From Rathayibacter sp. VKM Ac-2760 (GTDB taxonomy: Bacteria > Actinomycetota > Actinomycetes > Actinomycetales > Microbacteriaceae), in NCBI RefSeq assembly GCF_009834185.1, contig NZ_CP047173.1, positions 558,001 through 622,000 of the forward strand: a stretch of DNA of 64,000 nucleotides, read 5' to 3'. The notes below the pieces were generated by a model that was not told the origin of the DNA, did not search any database, and was given only the letters and a program-made list of their open reading frames with translations. The first letter of the stretch is position 1. Each line of letters begins with the position of its first letter. Below are positions 51,117-59,151 of the stretch, piece by piece. The position numbers and the translations under genes are program-made.

Positions 51117-52286
51117 CTACGCGCCCCAGCTCGACTGCGTGCCGCCGACGCGCTCGTCCGCCAGCGCCTGCGCGTGGCCCGAAGTCGCATACGCCGCCAT
51201 CGGGTCGGCCGGCAGCCCGCGCTCCGAGCGCCAGGCCGCGAGGGCCGGGCGGACGTCGGAGTAGAAGGCGTCCATGAAGATCCCGTTCGCGCCGAGCACG
51301 TCGCCGGCGAGCTGCGCCTCCTCGAGGGCCGCGCGGTCGACGAGCAGCGCGCGCGCCGTCATCTCCTGCACGTTCAGCACCGAGCGGATCTGGCCGGGGA
51401 TCTTGTCCTCGACGTTGTGGCACTGGTCCAGCATGAAGGCGACGGGCGAGTCTGGTCCGTAGCCGCCGCCGCGCACCACCTCGAAGAGGATGCGGAACAG
51501 CTGGAACGGGTCCGCCGCCCCGACGATCAGGTCGTCGTCGGCGTAGAAGCGCGAGTTGAAGTCGAACGAGCCGAGCTTCCCGAGGCGCAGCAGCTGGGCG
51601 ACGATGAACTCGATGTTGGTGCCCGGCGCGTGGTGGCCGGTGTCGAGGCAGACCAGGGCGCGGTCGCCGAGCGCGGCGACGTGGGCGTAGGAGGTGCCCC
51701 AGTCCGGAACATCGGTGTGGTAGAACGCGGGCTCGAAGAACTTGTACTCGAGGACGAGGCGCTGCTCGGTGCCGAGGCGCTCGTAGATCGCGGCGAGCGA
51801 GTCGGCGAGGCGGTCCTGGCGGCCGCGGATGTCCTGCTGGCCCGGGTAGTTCGAGCCGTCGGCGAGCCAGATCTTGAGGTCGCGCGAGCCGGTCGCGTCC
51901 ATGATGTCGATGCAGGCGAGGTGGTGGTCGATCGCCTTCTGGCGGATCACCGGATCGGAGTGCGTGAGCGAGCCGAACTTGTAGTCGTCGTCCTGGAAGG
52001 TGTTCGAGTTGATCGTGCCGAGCGCGACGCCCTTCGACGCGGCGTAGTCGCCCAGCGCCGAGTAGTCCTCGACCTTGTCCCACGGGATGTGCAGCGCGAC
52101 GCTCGGGGCGAGGCCGGTCAGCTCGTTGACCTTCGCCGCGTCCGCGATCTTCTCCTCGATCGTGCGCGGCGTGCCCGGCGTGCTGAACACCTTGAAGCGG
52201 GTGCCGGAGTTGCCGAACGCCCAGGAGGGCAGTTCGATCGCCTGCTGCTCGAGCTGGCGGAGGACGTCGGGGCTGAGGTCGGTCAC
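51117..52286 (-). CDS. rhaI: L-rhamnose isomerase (RhaI type)
   Basis: 389 residues of the Pseudomonas-stutzeri-type L-rhamnose isomerase group (TIM barrel). Metal ligands fall in LVLEYKFFEPAFYHTD near residue 190, CLDTGHHAPGTNIEF near 230 and FDFNSRFYADDDL near 255; ALHIPWDKVEDY is at the N-terminus. Converts L-rhamnose to L-rhamnulose and can act on other aldoses. GTG 52286 follows AGAAGGACC. No rhamnulokinase, aldolase or rhamnose transporter adjoins it here. The promoter and LacI-type operator lie upstream, shared with the divergent LacI gene. Confidence 0.92.
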   Translation of the reverse strand: MTDLSPDVLRQLEQQAIELPSWAFGNSGTRFKVFSTPGTPRTIEEKIADAAKVNELTGLAPSVALHIPWDKVEDYSALGDYAASKGVALGTINSNTFQDDDYKFGSLTHSDPVIRQKAIDHHLACIDIMDATGSRDLKIWLADGSNYPGQQDIRGRQDRLADSLAAIYERLGTEQRLVLEYKFFEPAFYHTDVPDWGTSYAHVAALGDRALVCLDTGHHAPGTNIEFIVAQLLRLGKLGSFDFNSRFYADDDLIVGAADPFQLFRILFEVVRGGGYGPDSPVAFMLDQCHNVEDKIPGQIRSVLNVQEMTARALLVDRAALEEAQLAGDVLGANGIFMDAFYSDVRPALAAWRSERGLPADPMAAYATSGHAQALADERVGGTQSSWGA

Positions 52287-52351
52287 GGTGGGGTCCTTCT
52301 GTGCGGGGCGGTCCGACCGGCCGCGGCGGGCGCCGATCGGGCGGCACCGTA

Positions 52352-52408
52352 TGAATCGTTTCACAGCGCCGTGGAGTGAGCGTATCGCCCTGCTTCCCGG
52401 GCTGTCAA
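52352..52408 (-). promoter_or_regulatory. rhaI promoter and LacI-type operator
   Basis: On the minus strand, a perfect -35 TTGACA (52408-52403) and TACGCT (52384-52379) are 18 nt apart; downstream lies the LacI-type operator TGAATCGTTTCA (plus strand 52352-52363). Architecture, -10 sequence and operator position match the araB promoter. Confidence 0.7.
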
Positions 52409-52505
52409 AGGCCTGCTGCGAGGGACACCCGCGGCGGTGCCGCCGGATGAGATGATTCCCGGATCGCCCGCAGCTCTGCGATCCGCGACGACGAGAGGAG
52501 ACGCC

Positions 52506-53495
52506 GTGCCGTCCATCAGCGTCCGCGACGTCGCCGCCCGCGCCGGAGTCTCCGTCGGCACCGTCTCCAACGTGCTGAACCGGCCGGAGAAGGTGGGCGC
52601 CGCATCCGTCCAGCGGGTGCAGACCGCGATCGCCGAGCTCGGCTTCGTCCGCAACGACGCCGCCCGCCAGCTCCGCGCCGGCCGCAGCCGCAGCATCGGC
52701 CTCGTCGTGCTCGACGCCGGCAACCCGTTCTTCGCCGAGCTCGCCCGCGGGGCCCAGTCCCGCGCCGCCGAGGCGGGTCTCGCCGTCCTGCTCGCGAGCA
52801 CCGACGCGGAGGCCGATCGCGAGGACTCCTACCTCGACCTGTTCGAGGAGCAGCGGGTGAGCGGCGTGCTGATCTCGCCGCAGGGGGAGGGGTCGGCGCG
52901 GCTCGCGCGCCTGCGCTCGCACGGCATCCCCTGCGTCCTCGTCGACCGGGAGTCCGGCGACGACGCGCTCTCCTCGGTCGCGGTCGACGACGTCGCCGGC
53001 GGGCGGCTCGCGGTCGAGCACCTGCTCGGACTCGGCCGCCGCCGGATCGCGGTGGTGGGCGGTTCGGAGTCGATCCGCCAGGTCGCCGACCGGTTCGCCG
53101 GCGCGCGCGAGGCGGTGGCGGCGGTCGACGGCGCGACGCTCGAGGTGCTGCCGACGCCCGGGCTGACCGTGCTGGACGGCCGGGCGGCGGGCCGAGCGCT
53201 CGCCGAGCGCGACGCCTCCGCCCGCCCCGACGCCGTGTTCTGCGCGAACGACCTGCTCGCCGTCGGCGTGCTGCAGGGCCTGATGCTGCTCGGCGATCTG
53301 CGGGTGCCGGAGGACGTGGCACTGATCGGCTACGACGACATCGCCTTCGCGACCGCCACGATCGTGCCGCTGTCGAGCATCCGCCAGCCGAGCGCCCTGA
53401 TCGGCGCGACCGCCGTCGAGCTGCTGCTCGAGGCGGCCCCGCGCCAGGTCGTCTTCCAGCCCGAGCTCGTCGTCCGCGCCTCGACGGCCGGCTGA
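52506..53495 (+). CDS. LacI-family transcriptional regulator, probable rhaI repressor
   Basis: 329 residues. Helix-turn-helix SVRDVAARAGVSVGTVSNVLNR, hinge AARQLRAGRSRSIGLVVLD and effector domain ending LIGYDDIAFATATIVPLSSIRQP. GTG 52506 follows GAGAGGAG; upstream in-frame ATGs would place a long tail before the DNA-binding domain. Divergent from rhaI with an operator between them. It is also in line with the peptide-type importer downstream, but a strong hairpin at 53514-53576 separates them. Confidence 0.92.
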   Translation: MPSISVRDVAARAGVSVGTVSNVLNRPEKVGAASVQRVQTAIAELGFVRNDAARQLRAGRSRSIGLVVLDAGNPFFAELARGAQSRAAEAGLAVLLASTDAEADREDSYLDLFEEQRVSGVLISPQGEGSARLARLRSHGIPCVLVDRESGDDALSSVAVDDVAGGRLAVEHLLGLGRRRIAVVGGSESIRQVADRFAGAREAVAAVDGATLEVLPTPGLTVLDGRAAGRALAERDASARPDAVFCANDLLAVGVLQGLMLLGDLRVPEDVALIGYDDIAFATATIVPLSSIRQPSALIGATAVELLLEAAPRQVVFQPELVVRASTAG

Positions 53496-53513
53496 CCCCC
53501 TGGTCCGCCCCCT

Positions 53514-53576
53514 CCGCGAGATGCCACTTGTGCACGCTTTTCACGGCGTGTCGCGTGCACAAGTGGCATCTCGCGG
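53514..53576. repeat. Family-D hairpin, 24-bp perfect stem
   Basis: A 24-nt arm at 53514-53537 (ends ...TGTGCACGC) is exactly complementary to 53553-53576 (GCGTGCACAAGTGG...), with a 15-nt loop. It begins 18 nt after the LacI stop codon, so it can act as a terminator, though without T-tract. The arm resembles family E only in TGCACG. Confidence 0.85.
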
Positions 53577-53635
53577 GGACGGGCAGAACGGGGGACCTCC
53601 GCATCGAGGCTGAGCGCGCTGGTAGCGTTTAGTGG

Positions 53636-53656
53636 GTCGGGTCCAAGAAACCCGAC
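53636..53656 (+). promoter_or_regulatory. Short hairpin in the leader of the importer operon
   Basis: gtcgggt (53636-53642) and acccgac (53650-53656) form a 7-bp stem, 26 nt before the ATG. It may affect mRNA stability or translation. A TAGCGT element at 53623-53628 could be the -10 box, which would put the stem at the 5' end of the transcript. Confidence 0.4.
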
Positions 53657-53681
53657 ACCTCCCCCCCTGACGAAAGCCGCC

Positions 53682-55337
53682 ATGACTCTGCGCCGCCACG
53701 CCCTCGCCGCCCTCGCGGCCTCCGCCCTCCTGCTGACCGGCTGCACGGCCGACGGCGGCGACACGGGCGGCGGATCCAGCACCCCCGTCGCCGACGGCGT
53801 CCTCACCTACGCGACCGGCGACGCCGAGCCCACCTGCCTCGACCCGCACGTCGGCGGCAACTACCCGCAGGCGCTGCTCGCAACGCAGGTCCTCGAATCG
53901 CTCGTCTCCCGCAGCGACGACGGCACGATCACCCCGTGGCTCGCGGAGTCGTGGACCGTCTCCGACGACGCGCTCAGCTACGACTTCACCCTCCGCGAGG
54001 GCCTGACCTTCACCGACGGATCGCCGCTCGACGCGGACGCCGTCGCCGCGAACATCGCGCATCTGCAGGACCCGGCGACCAAGTCCTCCACCGGCTACCT
54101 CGCCGTCGCGAAGGTCGAGTCGGTCACGGCCGTCTCGCCGACCGTCGCCCGCTTCACCCTCAGCACCCCGGACAGCGCGCTGCTCGAGTCGCTCTCGCAG
54201 CCGTGGACCGCGATCGAGTCGCCCACCGGCATCGCCCGCGGCGAGGAGGCGAACTGCGAGGCGCCCGTCGGCACCGGCCCGTTCACGGTGACGGAGTGGG
54301 TCAAGCAGGACCACGTGACCCTCACCCGCAACGACGCCTACGACTCCTCGACCGGCCCGACCGGCGACGGCCACGACGGCCCCGCCTACCTCTCCAGCAT
54401 CACCTGGCGCTTCATCCCGGACTCGGCGACCCGCTACGCCGCGCTGCAGGCGGGCGAGGTCGACGTGATCGACAACGCTCAGCCCGACACGCTCGCCGCG
54501 GCGAGCGACGCCTCCGACCTCGTCGAGATCGACGCGCCCCGCCCCGGCTCGGTCAACCGCCTCGAGCTCAACTCGGGCCAGTCGCCGTTCGACGACGAGA
54601 GCGTCCGCGAGGCGTTCGTCCGCGCCGTCGGCGTGAACGACGCGATCGACTCCCTCTTCTTCGGCACCGCCGCGCGCTCGTACTCGCCGCTGTCGAGCAG
54701 CGAGGCGACCGCGTACTCCGACCCCTCGCTCTTCGAGGATGCCGGCTCGGACGACGAGATCGCCGCCGCGGAGGACCTCCTCACGGCCGCGGGCTGGGTC
54801 GACTCCGACGGCGACGGGATCCGCGACAAGGACGGCGCGCCGCTCACGCTGCGCCTCCCGGTCAGCACCAACCAGTCGATCCCGGCCGAGCAGTCGCTGT
54901 TCGAGCAGATCCAGGCGTCGGCGAAGGTCGCCGGCTTCGACGTGCAGATCAGCCTGCTGGACCTCTCCAGCTGGTACACCGCGCTCGCGGCGAACGAGTA
55001 CGAGCTGGTCAGCGCGCCGTACACGAAGGTCGGTCCGGACGTCCTGCGCACCCTCTACGCGTCCTCCGGCATCACCCCGGCGCCGAGCGGCTACTTCGCC
55101 AACCACGCCCAGGTGAACGACCCGGCGCTCGACGCCCTGCTGGAGCAGGCGAGCGCCACCGTCGACGAGACCGAGCGCGCCGACCTCTACACCCAGGCGC
55201 AGAAGATCGTGCTCGAGGGCTACTGGATCCTGCCGCTCTACGACCAGCAGAACCACTACCTGCACCGCTCGGCCGTCCAGGGCGTCGCGGCCCTGGCCAC
55301 CGTCTCGACGCCCTGGTTCGCGGACGCCTGGCTCTGA
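53682..55337 (+). CDS. Peptide/nickel-type ABC transporter substrate-binding lipoprotein (family 5)
   Basis: 551 residues. A lipoprotein signal ends at LTGC (Cys21). The mature protein follows the SBP_bac_5 pattern: TCLDPHVGGNYPQALLATQVLESLV near 50, SYDFTLREGLTFTDGSPLDADAV near 105, VGTGPFTVTEW near 200 and the C-terminal EGYWILPLYDQQNHYLH near 515. Ligands of the family include oligopeptides, opines, nickel chelates and some oligosaccharides. ATG 53682. The permease and ATPase genes of the same system follow after a 277-nt gap filled by repeats. Confidence 0.93.
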   Translation: MTLRRHALAALAASALLLTGCTADGGDTGGGSSTPVADGVLTYATGDAEPTCLDPHVGGNYPQALLATQVLESLVSRSDDGTITPWLAESWTVSDDALSYDFTLREGLTFTDGSPLDADAVAANIAHLQDPATKSSTGYLAVAKVESVTAVSPTVARFTLSTPDSALLESLSQPWTAIESPTGIARGEEANCEAPVGTGPFTVTEWVKQDHVTLTRNDAYDSSTGPTGDGHDGPAYLSSITWRFIPDSATRYAALQAGEVDVIDNAQPDTLAAASDASDLVEIDAPRPGSVNRLELNSGQSPFDDESVREAFVRAVGVNDAIDSLFFGTAARSYSPLSSSEATAYSDPSLFEDAGSDDEIAAAEDLLTAAGWVDSDGDGIRDKDGAPLTLRLPVSTNQSIPAEQSLFEQIQASAKVAGFDVQISLLDLSSWYTALAANEYELVSAPYTKVGPDVLRTLYASSGITPAPSGYFANHAQVNDPALDALLEQASATVDETERADLYTQAQKIVLEGYWILPLYDQQNHYLHRSAVQGVAALATVSTPWFADAWL

Positions 55338-55349
55338 CGCTCGGCGGCG

Positions 55350-55580
55350 CCGGATCTCGATACGCCCGCTCCGCGGGCTACTCGATCAGCAAAGGAGCGC
55401 CCCGCCTGCTGGTCGAGCAGCCGCGGCACGCGGCGTATCGAGACCCGCCGTCTGCAGCGGGGTGGATCTCGATACGCCCGCTGCGCGGGCTACTCGATCA
55501 GCAAGAAGCGCCCTGCCTGCTGGTCGAGCAGCCGCCCTTCATGCTGGTCGAGTAGCGGCGCAGCCGCGTATCGAGACCCA
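55350..55580. repeat. Cluster of GTATCGAGACC palindrome copies inside the importer operon
   Basis: Copies at about 55353-55391 (minus), 55408-55446 (plus, stem CCGCG-GCA-CGCGG), 55463-55502 (minus) and 55539-55579 (plus, stem GCGGCG/CAGCCGC), plus a truncated one near 55519. They fill the gap between binding protein and permease and may attenuate downstream expression. Confidence 0.8.
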
Positions 55581-55614
55581 CCCGCCAGAACACGCACCCC
55601 GAGAGGAGCCCCGC

Positions 55615-56589
55615 GTGATCCGTCGCGTCCTCCTCCGCCTCGGCGGCGCGCTCGTGGTGCTCTGGGCCGTCGCGACCGCCGTGTTCTTCCTCATCCGCCT
55701 GATCCCCGGCGACCCCGCGCAGGCGATCCTCGGCGGCCCCGGCTCGCAGGCGTCGCCGGAGGCGCTCGCCGCCGTCCGCGAGCAGTACGGCCTCGACCAG
55801 CCGCTCCTCGTGCAGTACCTCACCCAGCTCGGCCGCCTCGCCCGCGGCGACCTCGGCACCTCCTACTCCCTGCGCACTCCCGTCGCCGAGATGCTCGGCC
55901 AGCAGCTGCCCGGCACCCTGCTGCTCGCCGCGCTCGCGCTGACCGCCGCGTGGATCCTCGCGCTCGCCACCGCCCTCTGGTCGACCCGCGGCGGCCGCGT
56001 CGCCGCCGCGATCGGCTCCGGACTCGAGCTGACCGCCGCCGCGCTCCCGCACTTCTGGCTCGCGACCGTGCTGATCGCCGTCTTCGCGACCGCGCTGCGC
56101 TGGTTCCCGCCGGTCAGCACCGGCTCCGCGAACGGACTCGTGCTGCCGGCGCTGACCCTCGCGATCCCGCTGGCCGGCTTCCTCGGCCAGGTGATGCGCC
56201 GCTCCCTCCTCGACGCGCTGGAGTCGCCCTTCGTGCTCGCGGCCCGAGCCCGCGGCGAGGGCGAGCTCGGCATCCGGCTCCGGCACGCCCTGCGGCACGC
56301 GGTGCTGCCCGGGGTCTCGCTGTCGGGCTGGGCCTTCGGCTACCTGATCGGCGGAGCGGTCGTGGTCGAGACGATCTTCGCCCGGCCGGGCCTCGGCCGC
56401 ACGCTGCTGGCGGCGGTGACCGTGCGCGACGTGCCCGTGGTCACCGGAGTGGTGCTCGTCACCGCTCTCGCCTACATCGTCGTCACGCTGGCGACCGACC
56501 TCGTGACGCGCCTGGTCGATCCGCGCCTGGCCGGTCCCCGCCGCCTCGACCGGCGCATCGGCGCCGGGCACCAGGGGGCCGGCGCATGA
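55615..56589 (+). CDS. Peptide-type ABC transporter permease (DppB-like)
   Basis: 324 residues with six predicted membrane segments. The N-terminal segment plus FLIRLIPGDPAQAILGG is the DppB/OppB signature; the EAA loop reads LAARARGEGELGIRLRHALRHAVLP near residue 215. GTG 55615 follows GAGAGGAGCC. The stop overlaps the ATG of the next gene (ATGA at 56586-56589). It forms the channel with the second permease. Confidence 0.92.
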   Translation: MIRRVLLRLGGALVVLWAVATAVFFLIRLIPGDPAQAILGGPGSQASPEALAAVREQYGLDQPLLVQYLTQLGRLARGDLGTSYSLRTPVAEMLGQQLPGTLLLAALALTAAWILALATALWSTRGGRVAAAIGSGLELTAAALPHFWLATVLIAVFATALRWFPPVSTGSANGLVLPALTLAIPLAGFLGQVMRRSLLDALESPFVLAARARGEGELGIRLRHALRHAVLPGVSLSGWAFGYLIGGAVVVETIFARPGLGRTLLAAVTVRDVPVVTGVVLVTALAYIVVTLATDLVTRLVDPRLAGPRRLDRRIGAGHQGAGA

Positions 56590-57427
56590 GCGAGCTCGAG
56601 CTGCGCGCCGCCCGCCTGCCGCGCGCGGGCGCCCGCCGCCCTGCGTCGTCGGCGAGCTGCTCGCCCTCGCCTTCGTCGTGCTGCTCCTGCTCGCCGCCGT
56701 CGCGCCCGGGATCCTCGCACCGGCAGACCCGCTCGCCATCGCCCCGCGCGACGCCTTCACGCCGCCCTCCGCCGCGCACCTCCTCGGCACCGACGAGTCC
56801 GGCCGCGACGTCCTGAGCCGCCTCATCGCGGGCGCCGGCGCCTCCCTGCTCATCGGTGTGAGCGCGACCGCCATCGGCCTCGTGCTCGGCGCGCTCCTCG
56901 GCGTCGCCGCGGCGTTCGGCGGCCGCTTCGTCGACGGAGTGATCGGCCGGATCCTCGAGGTGCTCTTCGCCTTCCCGGCGCTCCTGCTCGCGCTGCTGGT
57001 GATCGTGGTCACCGGTCCCGGAGTCGTCCCCGCGACGATCGCGGTCGGCCTCTCCACCGCGCCCGGCTACGCGCGCATCCTGCGCACGCAGCTGCTCGGC
57101 ATCCGCGACTCCGGCTACGTCGAGGCCGCGCGGGTGCTCGGCCACTCCGCGCCGCGGATCCTGTTCGCGCACGTGCTGCCCAACACCTTCGGCCCGCTCG
57201 CGGTGCTCGCGACGCTCGGCGTCGGGCAGGCGATCGTCTGGGCGTCGGCGCTCAGCTACCTCGGCCTCGGTGCGGAGCCGCCGGCGCCGGAGTGGGGCGC
57301 GATGCTCTCCGCCGGCCGGACCTACCTCGCGAGCGCGTGGTGGCTGACGGTCTTCCCGGGCCTCGTCATCGTGCTGACCACGATCGCGACGACCGTGCTC
57401 GGCGGCCGGCTGCGGGGTGCGCGATGA
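56586..57427 (+). CDS. Peptide-type ABC transporter permease (DppC-like), apparent frameshift near the N-terminus
   Basis: ATG 56586 overlaps the DppB-like stop and starts MSELELRAARLPRAGARRP in one frame. The conserved part (VVGELLALAFVVLLLLAAVAPG, then LLGTDESGRDVLSRLIAGA and the EAA loop EAARVLGHSAPRILFAHVLP) is in another. A single base missing at about 56643-56646 would join them exactly. Read without correction, the longest intact frame starts at GTG 56678 and loses part of the first membrane segment. Either a sequencing error or a recent mutation. The C-terminus is intact and its stop overlaps the ATPase start (ATGA at 57424-57427). Confidence 0.8.
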
Positions 57428-58264
57428 GCGCCGGGCGCGCCGGCAGCGCCGCCGTGGTGGAGGACCTCCGGGTCGCCTTCGACGGCGTCGAGGTCGTGCA
57501 CGGGGTCTCGTTCCAGGTCGAGCCGGGGGAGTGCGTCGCGATCGTCGGCGAGTCGGGCTCGGGCAAGAGCGTGACCGCGCGGGCCCTGCTGGGGCTCAGC
57601 GGTGGCGCGGCGACCGGGAGCGTCCGGATCGGCGACCAGGAGGTGATCGGCGCCGGCGCGCGGGCCCTGCGACGCCTCCGCGGGGCCGGCGTGGGCTTCG
57701 TGCCGCAGGACGCACTGCTCTCGCTCGATCCGCTGCGCCCGATCGGCCGCGAGATCGGCGACGTGCTGCGTCTGCACGCCCGGCTCTCCGCGGCCGAGGC
57801 GTCGGCACGCGTCGCCGAGGTGCTCGCGAGCGTCGGCATGCCCGACCCGGAGGAGCGGATGCGCGACCGCTCCGGCGAGCTCTCCGGCGGGCTCCGGCAG
57901 CGCGCGCTGCTCGCCGCCGCGATCGCCCTCGATCCGCCTCTGCTCGTGGCCGACGAGCCGACCACCGCGCTCGACGTCACCGTGCAGGCGCGGGTGCTCG
58001 AGCTGTTCGCCGAGCAGAAGGCCCGCGGCCGGGCGCTGCTGCTGGTCTCGCACGACCTCGCCGTCGTCGCCGGGCTCGCCGACCGCATCCTGGTGCTCGC
58101 CGACGGCCGCGTGGTGGAGGACGGCCCGGCCTCGCGGGTGCTGCGCGCGCCGGAGTCGGTGCAGGCGCGCGCGCTGGTCGCGGCGGTGCCGGCCGGGCGG
58201 CCGCGCGGCTCGCGACTGACCGACCCGGCGGCGCCCCGTCGTCCCGCCCGCGCCGCCCGGCGAG
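57424..58264 (+). CDS. Peptide-type ABC transporter ATPase, first domain (DppD-like), of a frameshifted fusion
   Basis: Residues 1 to about 270 form a complete ABC ATPase: Walker A GESGSGKSVT, signature ELSGGLRQRALLAAA, Walker B LLVADEPTTALD and H-loop SHDLAVV. No stop codon follows; this frame stays open to 59133 while the true second domain lies in another frame. Removing one C from the CCCC run at 58234-58237 gives a continuous linker, PAAPVVPPAPPGEVLLH, into the second domain. The intact protein would be a two-domain ATPase of about 525 residues, like GsiA/YejF. I set the end at the second domain's possible start. Confidence 0.8.
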
Positions 58265-59002
58265 GTGCTGCTGCACGCGACCGAGCTGGTCACCCGCTTC
58301 CCCCGTCCCGGCGGCGGCACCCGCACCGCCGTCGACGGCGTCGGCCTGGAGCTGCGCCGCGGCGAGACGCTCGGCCTCGTCGGCGAGTCCGGCTCGGGCA
58401 AGAGCACGGTCGCCCGGCTGCTGCTCGCGCTGCGGCGCCCGGATGCGGGCTCGGTCGAGTTCGACGGCGGCCCGTGGTCGGCGGCGACCGAGCGCGCACG
58501 GCGACCGCTGCGCCCGCGGATCGGCGCGATCTACCAGGACAGCCTGTCGTCCTTCGACCCGCGCTGGAGTGTCGGCCGGCTGCTGCGCGACGCGGGGGCG
58601 GAGTCGGTGCCCGCGCTGCTCGAGAGCGTCGGCCTGGCCGCGTCGCTGGAGCGCCGCTCGCCGCGGACCCTGTCCGGCGGCCAGCGCCAGCGCGTCTCGA
58701 TCGCGCGCGCCCTCGCGACCCGCCCCGACGTGCTGATCTGCGACGAGCCGGTCTCGGCCCTCGACGTCTCGGTCCAGGCGCAGATCCTCGACCTGCTCGA
58801 CGACCTGCAGCGCCGCCACGGCCTCGCGCTGCTCCTGATCTCGCACGACCTCGGCGTCATCGCGCACATGAGCGATCGCATCGCCGTGATGCGCGACGGC
58901 CGCCTCGTCGAGTCGGGCCCGGCCGCCGCCCTGCTCGCCGCCCCGCGCGAGGACTACACCCGCCGCCTGCTGGCCGCCGCACCCCGCCTCGACCGCGGCT
59001 GA
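58265..59002 (+). CDS. Peptide-type ABC transporter ATPase, second domain (DppF-like)
   Basis: A 245-residue ABC ATPase from GTG 58265 with Walker A GESGSGKSTVA, a Q-loop in AIYQDSLSSFDPRW, signature TLSGGQRQRVSIARALA, Walker B VLICDEPVSALD and H-loop SHDLGVI. It could be translated on its own from the GTG, but the ribosome binding site is poor, and a one-base correction at 58234-58237 fuses it to the preceding domain. Together the two domains energise the DppBC-like channel. Confidence 0.88.
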   Translation: MLLHATELVTRFPRPGGGTRTAVDGVGLELRRGETLGLVGESGSGKSTVARLLLALRRPDAGSVEFDGGPWSAATERARRPLRPRIGAIYQDSLSSFDPRWSVGRLLRDAGAESVPALLESVGLAASLERRSPRTLSGGQRQRVSIARALATRPDVLICDEPVSALDVSVQAQILDLLDDLQRRHGLALLLISHDLGVIAHMSDRIAVMRDGRLVESGPAAALLAAPREDYTRRLLAAAPRLDRG

Positions 59003-59020
59003 CGTCGCCACGCACCCCTT

Positions 59021-59132
59021 CCCTTGCTGGTCGAGTGGCCCCGCAGGGGCGTATCGAGACCCGTTGTCCCCAGCACGTCCGGCGGAGGTGGATGCCGAGA
59101 CGCCCGCTCCGCGGGCCACTCGATCGGCAGTG
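59021..59132. repeat. Two copies of the GTATCGAGACC palindrome family
   Basis: A plus copy at about 59025-59062 (stem CCCCG/CAGGGG) and a minus copy at about 59090-59131, between the convergent ATPase and epoxide hydrolase genes. Confidence 0.75.
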
Positions 59133-59151
59133 ACAGCACCGAAGCACCCCC

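Noticed and set aside
53514..53576. Binding site of the LacI regulator just upstream
   Set aside because: The arms are 24 bp with a 15-nt loop, far longer than LacI-type operators, and no CG-centred 12-14-bp core is present.
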